36,734 nucleotides of DNA from an uncultured bacterium (GTDB taxonomy: Bacteria; Bacillota_I; Bacilli_A; RF39; UBA660). How positions within the stretch are numbered: the stretch's first letter is position 1; each line of letters opens with the position of its first letter. The notes beneath the pieces were generated by a model, which did not search any database, had not been told where the DNA came from, and saw only the letters and a program-made list of their open reading frames with translations. A program made the translations under genes and the position numbers. Of the stretch, positions 15,903 to 25,274 are shown one piece after another. The stretch is taken from positions 1 through 36,734 of the forward strand of contig CASEYV010000008.1 in NCBI GenBank assembly GCA_949292245.1. The letters run 5' to 3'.

Positions 15903-18269
15903 TTATATTGTTAATTGTACAGATCTTTCATCTATTATTTTATAGCCCAATTTTACATATGTTTTTTTTCGTTTTTCAAACATATTTCTTGTTTGTTTAA
16001 AATTTTTATCAACATAATCATAAATAATGATTTCTTTTTTATTATCATTCTTTCTATGTAGCCTTCCTGTATATTGGGTTACTTTTGTAATTCCTGAAAT
16101 GGGCATGGTTAAAAATAAAACATCTAAACTTGAATCATCAAATCCTTCACCAATATAAGATCCTGTTGCTAAAATAATTTTATTTTTGTTCTGATTTAAT
16201 ATCATTCTATTACTTTCATCATATTCTTTTAATATTTTTTTACCTAATCCACCCTTATATACAAATACATTATTTGTAATTTTTTGCATTCTAGAACTCA
16301 AATACTCTAAATGTTCTATTCTCTCAGTTAATATAAGAATATTTTTTCCTTTCTTATATTCATTTTTGACATCGTTAAAAATCATTTCACTTCTATCCAT
16401 ATCCTTCGTAATTAAGTTATTTATTTCATTAATTGTATAATCGTTTATTAATGGATCAGCAAATTTCAAATAAGTTTCTTTAACTTTAACTATCATAGGA
16501 ATGCCAAGATTTTCATTAAACTTTTTAAAATCAACTTCATATCTAATATCACCGCATTGCATTTTAACAATTGGACTATGTCCATCTTCTCTATTAGGTG
16601 TTGCTGTAAAACCATAGACATATTTAGAGTTAATACTGTTTACTGCTTGTTCATAAGTAAAAGCGGCTAAATGATGACATTCATCAATTATAATCATTCC
16701 ATAATTTTTGGTTATTTCATTTAATTCGCCTTTATTCCACAAAGTTTTAATACTAGCAACATCTATTACATCGGTAATTGTATTTTTTCCTCCTCCAATT
16801 TGACCAACATTTTCAACACCTAAAAATTCTTTAATTCTTTCTTGCCATTGTTTTAATAAACTTAAACTATGAACAATAATTAATGTGTTAACTTTCTTTT
16901 TTGCAATTAAATTACAAGCCACTACTGTTTTTCCAAATCCAGTTGGTGCATGTAAAATTCCATTATCATAACTCAATAATCTATTTAAACACATTTCTTG
17001 TTCATCACGTAAACTACCATTAAAATTTATGTTTATTTTGTATCCTTGATTTCTTTTATCTTTTATTTTCAATTTTACTTTTTTTTCGTTACAAATGTCT
17101 AATAAATACTCATACGTTCCTCGTGGTAATTTAATATATCTATCATCTACACTACTACAATCTATTACCATAGGGACATTATAAGTTGATAAACGAAGTC
17201 TTTGTTTTTTATAAAATTCTGGATTTGCAAAAGATGCTAATCGTCTAAAACAATTTTTTGCTCCTGCTGACAAATTTTTCTTGTCAATATAAATCATATC
17301 ATCTAATATAACATCCAAAGATTTTGGAAATTTAAAATTATTTTTCTTTTTACTTTTTATTTCTTCTTTAATATTTAAATCCTCATGACTAACATCTATT
17401 GTATTATCGGATAATATTTTTATCAAATCATATACATCCTCATTAGATATTTTTCTAATATTCTTTAGATATTCCCACTGGTTTTTATAAGGTATAAAAT
17501 ATTTATCAATAAATAAAGTATTTCCATAGCTAGCTGGTTCTTTTTGAAATGGTAACACAATTAAATTACCATATCCTCCTTTTGGTAAAAAGTCTTGACT
17601 AGGAAACATTCTATCAAAAGAAGATATTTTTAAATTATCCCTTACTTCCATAGTTTTAGATAAAAGAAGACTACCCAATTTTCTAGCTGTAATTGCTTTT
17701 ACTCTTTCAGTAAAGAATAACCAAATATGAAATCCTTTACCTGATTTGCTTTTCTCAACTGATATTGGAACATGATACTCTTCACAAACACTCCAAAAAG
17801 CAAGTACATCATCTTTTATATTTTTTTCTTCTAATTTATCATCAAAATCAAAAGCAAGAAAATAACATGTTTCATCATCTAAAAGTGGATAAATACCTAT
17901 TATTTGTCCTTCTAAATGTTTTTGATAAACCTCATATGTTAATGGTTTATTTTCTCTATATTGACAAGTTTTGCAAGGCCTTTTCATAAGCTTATTGCAA
18001 ATTCCTTGTTTCCATTCATTAATGCAAGCTGGAATATAATATTTCTTGCTTGGATTATTTTTATCAATAGATAAATATGGGTATGTATCATCTCTCCCCC
18101 TAAAATAATTCATAAATAGATTCACTTTTTCTTCTTTAGAAAATATGATTGTTGATTTATCTGATTTATCAAGAATTTCTAGTTTCTTTTTTAAAATTGC
18201 AATTTCTTCTTGTAGCTTTTTTATTTGTTCTTCTTTTTCATTTATTAAATTGATTATCTCCTTACTCAT
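15903..18269 (-). CDS. TOTE-type archaeo-eukaryotic primase fused to SF2 helicase
   Basis: About 788 residues. It opens with a coiled coil (6-33), then four cysteines (near 82, 91, 99, 102) that could bind zinc. An AEP primase domain follows, with catalytic FDFDD (about 140-144), SGKGFHIW and the LPxGGYGNLIVLP strand. This is the form found in TOTE conflict systems, predicted to prime or extend nucleic acid during phage conflict. The second half is an SF2 helicase with Walker A APTGFGKT (about 441-448), DECHH (about 529), FTATP and a QYTGRLHR motif VI. ATG 18269 lies one base after the AbiEii stop; a GTG start at 18278 would overlap it. It is the third gene of the AbiE operon. Confidence 0.83.
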   Translation of the reverse strand: MSKEIINLINEKEEQIKKLQEEIAILKKKLEILDKSDKSTIIFSKEEKVNLFMNYFRGRDDTYPYLSIDKNNPSKKYYIPACINEWKQGICNKLMKRPCKTCQYRENKPLTYEVYQKHLEGQIIGIYPLLDDETCYFLAFDFDDKLEEKNIKDDVLAFWSVCEEYHVPISVEKSKSGKGFHIWLFFTERVKAITARKLGSLLLSKTMEVRDNLKISSFDRMFPSQDFLPKGGYGNLIVLPFQKEPASYGNTLFIDKYFIPYKNQWEYLKNIRKISNEDVYDLIKILSDNTIDVSHEDLNIKEEIKSKKKNNFKFPKSLDVILDDMIYIDKKNLSAGAKNCFRRLASFANPEFYKKQRLRLSTYNVPMVIDCSSVDDRYIKLPRGTYEYLLDICNEKKVKLKIKDKRNQGYKININFNGSLRDEQEMCLNRLLSYDNGILHAPTGFGKTVVACNLIAKKKVNTLIIVHSLSLLKQWQERIKEFLGVENVGQIGGGKNTITDVIDVASIKTLWNKGELNEITKNYGMIIIDECHHLAAFTYEQAVNSINSKYVYGFTATPNREDGHSPIVKMQCGDIRYEVDFKKFNENLGIPMIVKVKETYLKFADPLINDYTINEINNLITKDMDRSEMIFNDVKNEYKKGKNILILTERIEHLEYLSSRMQKITNNVFVYKGGLGKKILKEYDESNRMILNQNKNKIILATGSYIGEGFDDSSLDVLFLTMPISGITKVTQYTGRLHRKNDNKKEIIIYDYVDKNFKQTRNMFEKRKKTYVKLGYKIIDERSVQLTI

Positions 18270-18270
18270 A

Positions 18271-19092
18271 TCAGACACTCACCACTTCTAAAGATGATAG
18301 AAATTCTAAAATATTATTTATAACAATATCAACAGGTAAATTTAACCAATTATTGTTTGCTTGATTTAACATAGATCTATATCTACTATTTTTAAAAATC
18401 AAATTAATTCTAGTTATTATACCTTCAAAATCATTTTCTTTCATGAGTGAATCTTCAAAAATAAGAATATCTATATATTTTAACAATTTATTTTTATCTA
18501 ATTTTTCATTATTAATTAAATAATAAAAATCGAATACATCTTTATATCTTGTTGATGTTATTCCAAATTTTAGTAATGACTTTAATTTTTCAGCAAAAAT
18601 TTGTTCCCTTGAATTTATAAGTAAATTAACATTTTCTTTAAAAATGCCTAAATCAAAACAATAGTTATCTTGTTCTATATCAAATAATTTATGAACTCCA
18701 ATATCTAATTTGGTATTTATTATAAATTCATTAGAATCGATTAGTCTTATATTAACTCTCTTTCCATCATAGTCCTGATGGTGCAATTTTTCAATTTTAC
18801 CTACTATTTCAATACTAATACCATCTTTTACTGCATTTAATTTTAATATAAAATTATGAATAGAGTTATCTTCTAAAGAGTATTTAATAAAATCCATATC
18901 TAAATCTCTAGTAGCTCTACGATTATCTCTAGATATAGAGTGCATTACAACTCCACCTTTGATGGTAATATACTCTGAAAAATTACTCTTTGATATTTTT
19001 AAAAGAATTATATCTTGCGCAACCTTAGATATAGCATCATCTTTTTTATATCCAATCTGGATATATTGTTCTACTGATTTACTTAAATTCAT
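18271..19092 (-). CDS. abiEii: AbiEii-family nucleotidyltransferase toxin
   Basis: A 273-residue protein of the DNA-polymerase-beta-like nucleotidyltransferase fold. Gly46-Gly47 (IKGGVVM) precede the metal site RATRDLDMDF, with Asp63 and Asp65. The later FAEKLKSLLKFG and RYKDVFDFY helices hold the conserved Lys and Asp of the AbiEii/MenT family. AbiEii is the toxin of type IV toxin-antitoxin systems that abort phage infection. Related MenT enzymes block growth by nucleotidylating tRNA acceptor ends. The start overlaps the AbiEi stop as TAATG with GAGGTG upstream. All catalytic residues I can see are present. Confidence 0.88.
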   Translation of the reverse strand: MNLSKSVEQYIQIGYKKDDAISKVAQDIILLKISKSNFSEYITIKGGVVMHSISRDNRRATRDLDMDFIKYSLEDNSIHNFILKLNAVKDGISIEIVGKIEKLHHQDYDGKRVNIRLIDSNEFIINTKLDIGVHKLFDIEQDNYCFDLGIFKENVNLLINSREQIFAEKLKSLLKFGITSTRYKDVFDFYYLINNEKLDKNKLLKYIDILIFEDSLMKENDFEGIITRINLIFKNSRYRSMLNQANNNWLNLPVDIVINNILEFLSSLEVVSV

Positions 19093-19634
19093 TAAAACAC
19101 CTCATCTTGTAATATTCCAAGTATCTTATCACTATTTGAAAAATATTGTAAATATTCTTCTATTTTACTTACATCCAATTTATCAGCAATTTTTCTATAA
19201 TTAAATATAATTTCTTTATATAAATCATATCCAATTTTATTTTTATTTCTTGCTAAATCAATTAATAAACGCTCTTTATCAAAAATATTTATAATTACTC
19301 CCTCATATATAATTTGAGTACTGCCTAATTTATAAAGATTGTCCCTCATACGAATTTGTTTAATGTCTTTATCATGTATTCTTGTATTAACATCACGTGT
19401 AGCTAAATATATTTTAGAAGGTATTATATCAGTAAAATTATAATAATAATATGCTGATTCTCCTGTAATAACTGCATAAGGATACTTTTTCATTAAAATT
19501 GCTAAATAATGCACTTCTGGATTATCTGAATAAATACCTTTTTCTATTTTATATATTTCTTTATTACTTATTGCTTTTCGTATTTGATAAGTTGTTTTAT
19601 ATTTATTTTTTATTTCGCTATGATTATATAACAT
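19092..19634 (-). CDS. abiEi: AbiEi-family antitoxin and autorepressor
   Basis: About 180 residues. The N-terminal winged HTH (MLYNHSEIKNKYKTTYQIRKAI) and the strand EKGIYS are typical of AbiEi. The rest matches the AbiEi C-terminal antitoxin domain (AVITGESAYYYYNF, IYLATR, FDKERLLIDLAR). In type IV systems this protein counteracts AbiEii without a stable complex and represses its own promoter by binding inverted repeats; such a repeat lies just upstream. ATG 19634 is favoured because GGTGAT lies just before it. Alternative starts are ATG 19640, GTG 19643 and TTG 19646. Confidence 0.85.
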   Translation of the reverse strand: MLYNHSEIKNKYKTTYQIRKAISNKEIYKIEKGIYSDNPEVHYLAILMKKYPYAVITGESAYYYYNFTDIIPSKIYLATRDVNTRIHDKDIKQIRMRDNLYKLGSTQIIYEGVIINIFDKERLLIDLARNKNKIGYDLYKEIIFNYRKIADKLDVSKIEEYLQYFSNSDKILGILQDEVF

Positions 19635-19650
19635 TTTCATCACCAATATA

Positions 19651-19701
19651 ATTTTAACCTAATTATACCATTTGGTCAACGCTTTTTGGTATAATTAGGT
19701 T
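19651..19701 (-). promoter_or_regulatory. AbiE operon promoter with AbiEi-type operator
   Basis: On the minus strand TTGACC (complement of 19674-19679), 17-base spacer and TAAAAT (complement of 19651-19656) form a promoter. A perfect 15-base inverted repeat, AACCTAATTATACCA at 19656-19670 and TGGTATAATTAGGTT at 19687-19701, surrounds the -35 box. One arm fills the spacer. This is the expected place for AbiEi to block transcription. Confidence 0.8.
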
Positions 19702-19809
19702 AATTTTTATATTTTTAACCACCCACAATATTTAAACTAATTAGAACTAAATTAAACTTTTTTAAACTTTAGAAAACCTATAATAAATTATTATAAACTT
19801 AAACAAACA

Positions 19810-19838
19810 AAATGGAGCCATAAGGCTCCTTCAGGGGG
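19810..19838 (-). repeat. 29-nt repeat copy 2, containing a leftward terminator
   Basis: Identical to 15727-15755; the copies diverge in the length of the following G run (6 versus 5) and beyond. On the minus strand the hairpin GGAGCC-TTAT-GGCTCC is followed by ATTTTGTTTG. It stands between the DUF262 gene and the abiE promoter, so it could block read-through into abiE. Confidence 0.85.
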
Positions 19839-19965
19839 GCCTGCTCTCTTCAGTTAGAAGAGACCAAATTACGTTAAACCCTTTAAATATGGGCCTTTTC
19901 ATATTGGCATAAACCGTCATTTACCGTGGTTTTTTAGTATTTTTGTACCTAAATTGTACCTAAAA

Positions 19966-19994
19966 AAAGAAAAATCCAGATTAATTTCTGGATT
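19966..19994 (-). terminator. Terminator of the restriction-defence operon
   Basis: On the minus strand AATCCAGA-AATTAA-TCTGGATT is an eight-base perfect stem followed by TTTCTTTTTTT. It lies about 110 bases after the DUF262 stop codon. Confidence 0.8.
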
Positions 19995-20104
19995 TATTTC
20001 AAATAAATATAATTATATTATTTCTTTCTATTATACTATAATCAATAATTATAACATCATCAAATTTACTGCATATTTCTATATCATTTTTTAATTCTTG
20101 TATA

Positions 20105-22195
20105 CTACTCTTCTGAATTATCAACAGTTTCTAAGTTGAAGTTGTAATAATTCTTTAATACATCAATAAATTCATTTGTATCATTCTTTTGACAAATACT
20201 TCTAACATAAATATTCATGCCATTAGCTTCAACTTTTGTATATGAATAATTATCAAGTAACTCATTTTTTTCATCAATTATTAATTCGTGAGAATACATT
20301 TTATAGTTTCTGATATCTTCAGGAATATCAATATATTTTTTTATTCCTTTATCAACAATGTAATCTTGAATTAGTGCTCTTACTAATTTTGCATTATCGT
20401 AGTAAACATTTTTATATAACCATTTAGACTTTCCAGTTTTGCCACCTGTAGATTCTTCTGGTAATTTTAAATTAATATCTTCTCTACTAATTTCTAACAT
20501 CTCTTCTATTTTAGATATTAAATATTTTTTTCTTTCTAAAATTTGATTAATATTCCATGTTCTATTTCCTGAATCATAATATTCAATAATCTTTCTTGTA
20601 AATTCAAACGACGTGATTCCTGACTTATTGTTTCCTTCTTCGTCTTGACCTTTATATATTCTGATTTTTCTATCAAATCCACAATTAAGTGCTTCTTCAT
20701 TCTTGATATCTTGAAGTAAGGCCATATTACCTAATCCATTTATTTCAGGTAATACTTCTTCGTCCTTAATATAATTCCATTCATCATTTTGCTTATAAGC
20801 TCTTGGTAAGATGTGATCCATATGTAATGTATTATCTAAGGAATAAAAGCTCTTGTCTGTTTTTTCTCGAATTTCATACTCTAAGGATAGCATTAATGGT
20901 TTCAAAAACTTTTCATTATAAACATCATTATCTAAAGCATCATATACTTTTGCATACATTCTTCTTGATATTATAGTTCTATTTAAATCTTCTTTTATCT
21001 CATCAATACTGTTTCCATTAACGATTGATTCAATTAATTTAAATGAAGTTTGTTTTATTTGGTTTAATGTGCATCCTGCAGTTAATGAGATATAGAAAAA
21101 TCTTCTAATTTCTTTAAATAGTTTATCCTTTTCTGGATAATTTACTTGATATGCACTTGTTAATGCAGTCATAACATAGAATTTCCATGGTATATATCTT
21201 AAACTTAGTATTACTGAACTATTTGACTCATAGACTTTCTTTAATGATTCTGAGAAACTATGAAGTTCTGCTACTAATTCGTATACATCACTTCTTTGAA
21301 TAATATCTCTTAATTCATCTACTACTTGTCTTTTAGGATTTGATTTCAATTTATAATATTCATAGAATACTACAAAGTCATCAATTTTAAATCCATATTG
21401 TTTGGATAAGTCTTCAATATTCTTCCAGTTATTGTTAAATATTTGCTTACCTGTTTCATCATCTTGCTCGTATTTACCTATTATATATGATTTTACAATA
21501 TCAGATGGTGATAATTCTAATCCTCTATCATTTAATACTTGAAATAGTTTGATAGCAAATGATTGATTAGTGCATTCTATTTTAATGATGTTTGTAGAGT
21601 AGAATATATAATTTACAAATTCATCTAATTCAGTTTCATTTAATTCAGATAATTTTTTATAAAAGAATACTGCTGAATTAATATATTTATATTGTGGATC
21701 ATCAAGTTTTAATTCTTTTTTAGTAGGTTCATCCATATCTGCAAATGATTCACAATTGATTATCAAATCATTAAATATGGAATCATATTTAGGATCAGTT
21801 TGTAATTGTAACCTATTCTTTCTTCCTTGAAATAAAATACAGTTTTGAATTTTATCTTTATCAGCGACAAATATTTCATCACTATTTTTATTGATTTCAG
21901 GGAAGTCCTTTACTAATACATTCATTAATATCATTAATGTTGTAATTCTTTGCTGTCCATCTATTAATTCAAAATATCCCTTTCCATCATTAACTACTAC
22001 TATTGAACCCAAGAAATAGCAATCATTATCAACAGTTTTATTCTGATATGCTTCATATAAATCATCCCATAATGCCTCTAATTGATCATTAGTCCAACTG
22101 TATTGTCTTTGATAATTAGGTATTTTATAAATACCATCGCAAGAAAATATTTCACTTATTGTTTGATTAATTGGTTTAAATGTATCTACTGCCAT
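20105..22195 (-). CDS. GmrSD-like DUF262/DUF1524 (HNH) protein
   Basis: A 696-residue protein. The DUF262 part has IPNYQRQYSW (25-34) and the NTPase signature DGQQRITTL (79-87), then LNDRGLELSPSDIVKS (221-236). The DUF1524 part has the HNH-type nuclease core DHILPRAY (460-467) with INGLGNMALL and the following Asn. In GmrSD, the type IV enzyme that cuts glucosyl-hydroxymethylcytosine phage DNA, the same two parts use NTP to drive cleavage. Residues 565-696 are an extra C-terminal domain I do not recognise. It is last in the type I RM operon, 16 bases after hsdR, with GAGGTG before the ATG. Target specificity is unknown. Confidence 0.85.
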   Translation of the reverse strand: MAVDTFKPINQTISEIFSCDGIYKIPNYQRQYSWTNDQLEALWDDLYEAYQNKTVDNDCYFLGSIVVVNDGKGYFELIDGQQRITTLMILMNVLVKDFPEINKNSDEIFVADKDKIQNCILFQGRKNRLQLQTDPKYDSIFNDLIINCESFADMDEPTKKELKLDDPQYKYINSAVFFYKKLSELNETELDEFVNYIFYSTNIIKIECTNQSFAIKLFQVLNDRGLELSPSDIVKSYIIGKYEQDDETGKQIFNNNWKNIEDLSKQYGFKIDDFVVFYEYYKLKSNPKRQVVDELRDIIQRSDVYELVAELHSFSESLKKVYESNSSVILSLRYIPWKFYVMTALTSAYQVNYPEKDKLFKEIRRFFYISLTAGCTLNQIKQTSFKLIESIVNGNSIDEIKEDLNRTIISRRMYAKVYDALDNDVYNEKFLKPLMLSLEYEIREKTDKSFYSLDNTLHMDHILPRAYKQNDEWNYIKDEEVLPEINGLGNMALLQDIKNEEALNCGFDRKIRIYKGQDEEGNNKSGITSFEFTRKIIEYYDSGNRTWNINQILERKKYLISKIEEMLEISREDINLKLPEESTGGKTGKSKWLYKNVYYDNAKLVRALIQDYIVDKGIKKYIDIPEDIRNYKMYSHELIIDEKNELLDNYSYTKVEANGMNIYVRSICQKNDTNEFIDVLKNYYNFNLETVDNSEE

Positions 22196-22211
22196 TATTT
22201 CACCTCAACTT

Positions 22212-25200
22212 TTACTTACTTGTAATACTAAAGAATTTATCAAAGAATTCTAATAGTTTATCAATTACTTTATTTTTCTTTTCTTGACGTTCATTATTAG
22301 GAGTGAACATATTCATTGGAGGTAATATATTAGATACCTCTACTCCGTTTGTTTCTACTCTACCTTTATCAAATGACCTTTGAATAAAATTATATGTTTC
22401 ATCTTTATTTAGTCCTTCATCAGCTATTATCTTATCTAATTCCTCTTTTTTCTTACTATTCATGAATGATTCAAAATCAACATACACGTTTGAGTCTTGA
22501 TCTAAAGAATCAATGAATGCCATAATTAAATCCTTTTTATTTCTTAAATCTGGACTTGCCATAATAGCTTTTTGAATACTTACTAATATTTCTTTGTCTT
22601 TCATATTAGAATCGTGATATTTTTTAACTAATGTTAAGATATAGTCTATATTAACTTCAATTGATTTAATTAACTCCATTTCAAATACTACATCTTCTGT
22701 AACATCAGTTTTCTCTTGTTTAGCCTTATTTCTGAATTCATTATAAAGTTCAATATAAATGCTATGATAATCTTGTTTATCTCTTTCATTTATTAATTCT
22801 TCATCTTTAAATTCATCAAACGAAGATAATATGTTAGTTACTTTTAATATTGCGCCATATAGTTTTATAAACTCTTTTTGTTTTGCTTCACTTTGCATTA
22901 ATTCTCCAGGTGCAAATTTTGAAGTTAGTTTTTCAACTAACGATTTATATCCTTCAAATGTTTTTCCATTATCATCTTCATATCCATAGTAATAATCTTT
23001 ATATGGTTTTAATAACACAATGCCGTGTGCATTCTCATCACCGAACTTAGCTAATGCTTCATTTAGTCTATCCTCTAAATTTCTAAATGAGACAATATTT
23101 CCATATGTCTTAACACTATTTAAGATTCTATTAGTTCTTGAGAACGCTTGAATTAATCCGTGCCATTTAAGGTTCTTATCAACCCATAATGTATTTAATG
23201 TCTTAGCATCAAATCCTGTTAAGAACATGTTTGCTACGATTAATATATCTATTTCTCTATTCTTCATCCTTAGCGATACATCTTTATAGTAATTTTGGAA
23301 TCTTTCTGATGAAGTATCATAACTGGTTCTAAACATATTATTATAATCTTTAATAGCATTTTCTAAGAATGTTCTATCATCGGTGCTTAATGCTTCAGTT
23401 GATTCAGAATTTTCATCAATTACTCCGTCTTCTCCATTAACACCATATGAATATATTAATGCTACTTTAAGATTACTATTCTTAAGAGCTAATTCTTTCT
23501 TAAATTCAGCATAATACTCTTTAGCCATTTTAATGCTTGATACAGCGAATATTGAATTGAAACCATTAATACTCTTCTTAGATTTAATTTCTTCTGTATT
23601 GTGTTTTTTGGCTACATCTATGACGTTATCTAACGTTGAGTAAACATAGCTTTCTGATGTTTTCGTTTTTGTACTAAAATGATCTATTATATAATTTGTA
23701 ATTAAACTAATACGAATTTGATTATCAAATAATTTTTCTTCATCTATGTTATATACTTTTTCATCTTTTACATCATCTGATATATCCACTCTACCAATAT
23801 ATTCATATCTAAATGGTAATACATTTTTATCTGCTATAGCATTTACTATTGTATAAGTATGTAATCTTTCTCCAAAGATTTGTTCTGTTGTTTCTGATAT
23901 ACCTTTTATTGTTCTAGCATTCTCTGGGAATATTGGAGTTCCAGTAAATCCAAATAAATAGTATTTATTAAATTTCTTAATAATTGCTTTATGCATATCT
24001 CCAAATTGAGATCTATGACATTCGTCAAATATAAATACTACATGCTTATTAAATACATCACTATTCTCATTCTTTTTGATGAATTGAGATAACTTTTGTA
24101 TTGTAGTTATTATTATCTTAGCATTAGGATCATTTAATTGCTCTTCTAATACCTTTGTTGATGTATTAGAATTAGCTGCACCCTCTTTAAATCTATCGTA
24201 TTCTTTCATAGTTTGATAGTCTAAGTCTTTTCTATCAACTACAAATAATACTTTATCAATAAAATCTAATTTGCTAGCTAATTGTGAAGTTTTAAATGAT
24301 GTTAATGTTTTACCTGATCCTGTTGTATGCCAAATGTATCCACCTGATCTAAGTGTTCCATAAAACTTGTTATTGTATGCAATTGTAATTCTATTTAAAA
24401 TCTTCTCTGTTGCTACAATTTGATATGGACGCATTACTAATAAATCTTCTTCACTTGTAAATACACAATACTTAGTTAATACATTTAATAATGTATGCTT
24501 AGTAAAGAATGTTTTAGCAAAATCAATTAAATCTGTAATACCATTATTCTTTTGATCTGCCCAATATGAAGTAAATTCAAATGAGTTAGATTTCTTTTTC
24601 TTTTGATTGTTAATATGGAACTCTCTTGTAGTATTAGAATAATATTTAGTTAATGTTCCATTTGAAATAACAAAGATTTGAACAAAGTTATATAAACCTG
24701 ATCCAGCCCAGAAAGAATCTCTTTGATATCTTTCTATTTGATTGAAAGCTTCCCTTAAATCAATTCCTCTTTTCTTTAATTCAACATGAACTAAAGGAAG
24801 GCCATTTACTAAAATAGTAACATCATATCTATTATCATAATTACCTTCATTATTAACATATTGATTTAATACTTGCAAACTATTATTATGAATATTATTT
24901 TTATCAATTAAATAAATATTTTTCTTATCTCCTGAATCAAGAGTAATTTCTTGTTTATAATCTTCTTGAATTAATCTTGTCTTTTCAATTATATAATCAT
25001 TTTTATTTGCAATTACTTTTGTAAAAAAAGAATCCCATTCTCCATCAGTAAAAGTATAATTATTAAGTTTTTCTAATTGTCTTCTTAAATTCAGAATTAA
25101 TTCATCTTCAGTGTTAATTGCTAACCTTTCATATCCTTGTTCTGTTAATGTTTTTATTAGTTCTTTTTCAAGAGCATCTTCACTTTGAAAAGATGTTGCT

Positions 25201-25274
25201 ACTCTATTTAATACTGTATATTCGGCCAATACAGTAGAGTTATCATTTTCACTTATTAACCCTATATTACTCAT
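22212..25274 (-). CDS. hsdR: Type I restriction enzyme R subunit
   Basis: A 1020-residue HsdR. The PD-(D/E)xK nuclease is near the N-terminus: Asp151 and Glu165-Leu-Lys167 (DVTILVNG...VELKK). The SF2 motor has Walker A TTGSGKT (318-323), FDECHR, GFTGTP and a NTLWVDKNL...QAFSRTNR motif VI region. The C-terminal helical part binds the methylase. It translocates DNA and cuts at a distance when the HsdM2S complex finds an unmodified site. The gene overlaps hsdS by 8 bases, giving coupled translation. All key motifs are intact. Confidence 0.93.
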   Translation of the reverse strand: MSNIGLISENDNSTVLAEYTVLNRVATSFQSEDALEKELIKTLTEQGYERLAINTEDELILNLRRQLEKLNNYTFTDGEWDSFFTKVIANKNDYIIEKTRLIQEDYKQEITLDSGDKKNIYLIDKNNIHNNSLQVLNQYVNNEGNYDNRYDVTILVNGLPLVHVELKKRGIDLREAFNQIERYQRDSFWAGSGLYNFVQIFVISNGTLTKYYSNTTREFHINNQKKKKSNSFEFTSYWADQKNNGITDLIDFAKTFFTKHTLLNVLTKYCVFTSEEDLLVMRPYQIVATEKILNRITIAYNNKFYGTLRSGGYIWHTTGSGKTLTSFKTSQLASKLDFIDKVLFVVDRKDLDYQTMKEYDRFKEGAANSNTSTKVLEEQLNDPNAKIIITTIQKLSQFIKKNENSDVFNKHVVFIFDECHRSQFGDMHKAIIKKFNKYYLFGFTGTPIFPENARTIKGISETTEQIFGERLHTYTIVNAIADKNVLPFRYEYIGRVDISDDVKDEKVYNIDEEKLFDNQIRISLITNYIIDHFSTKTKTSESYVYSTLDNVIDVAKKHNTEEIKSKKSINGFNSIFAVSSIKMAKEYYAEFKKELALKNSNLKVALIYSYGVNGEDGVIDENSESTEALSTDDRTFLENAIKDYNNMFRTSYDTSSERFQNYYKDVSLRMKNREIDILIVANMFLTGFDAKTLNTLWVDKNLKWHGLIQAFSRTNRILNSVKTYGNIVSFRNLEDRLNEALAKFGDENAHGIVLLKPYKDYYYGYEDDNGKTFEGYKSLVEKLTSKFAPGELMQSEAKQKEFIKLYGAILKVTNILSSFDEFKDEELINERDKQDYHSIYIELYNEFRNKAKQEKTDVTEDVVFEMELIKSIEVNIDYILTLVKKYHDSNMKDKEILVSIQKAIMASPDLRNKKDLIMAFIDSLDQDSNVYVDFESFMNSKKKEELDKIIADEGLNKDETYNFIQRSFDKGRVETNGVEVSNILPPMNMFTPNNERQEKKNKVIDKLLEFFDKFFSITSK

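Larger units (their letters stand above)
19702..20104. other. Intergenic region with terminators and possible element edge, no gene seen
   Basis: It holds the second 29-nt repeat copy and a separate terminator after the DUF262 gene. Between them (about 19840-19960) is gene-free sequence with GTACCTAAATTGTACCTA, a short direct repeat of GTACCTAA/GTACCTAA type at about 19945-19962. This stretch has no ribosome site or long frame and may be the scar or left edge of the island. That is a guess from position only. Confidence 0.4.

Noticed and set aside
15873-19728. GGGTGGTT/AACCACCC inverted ends of a transposon around the AbiE cassette
   Set aside because: Only eight or nine bases match, no target duplication is visible, and no transposase is present.
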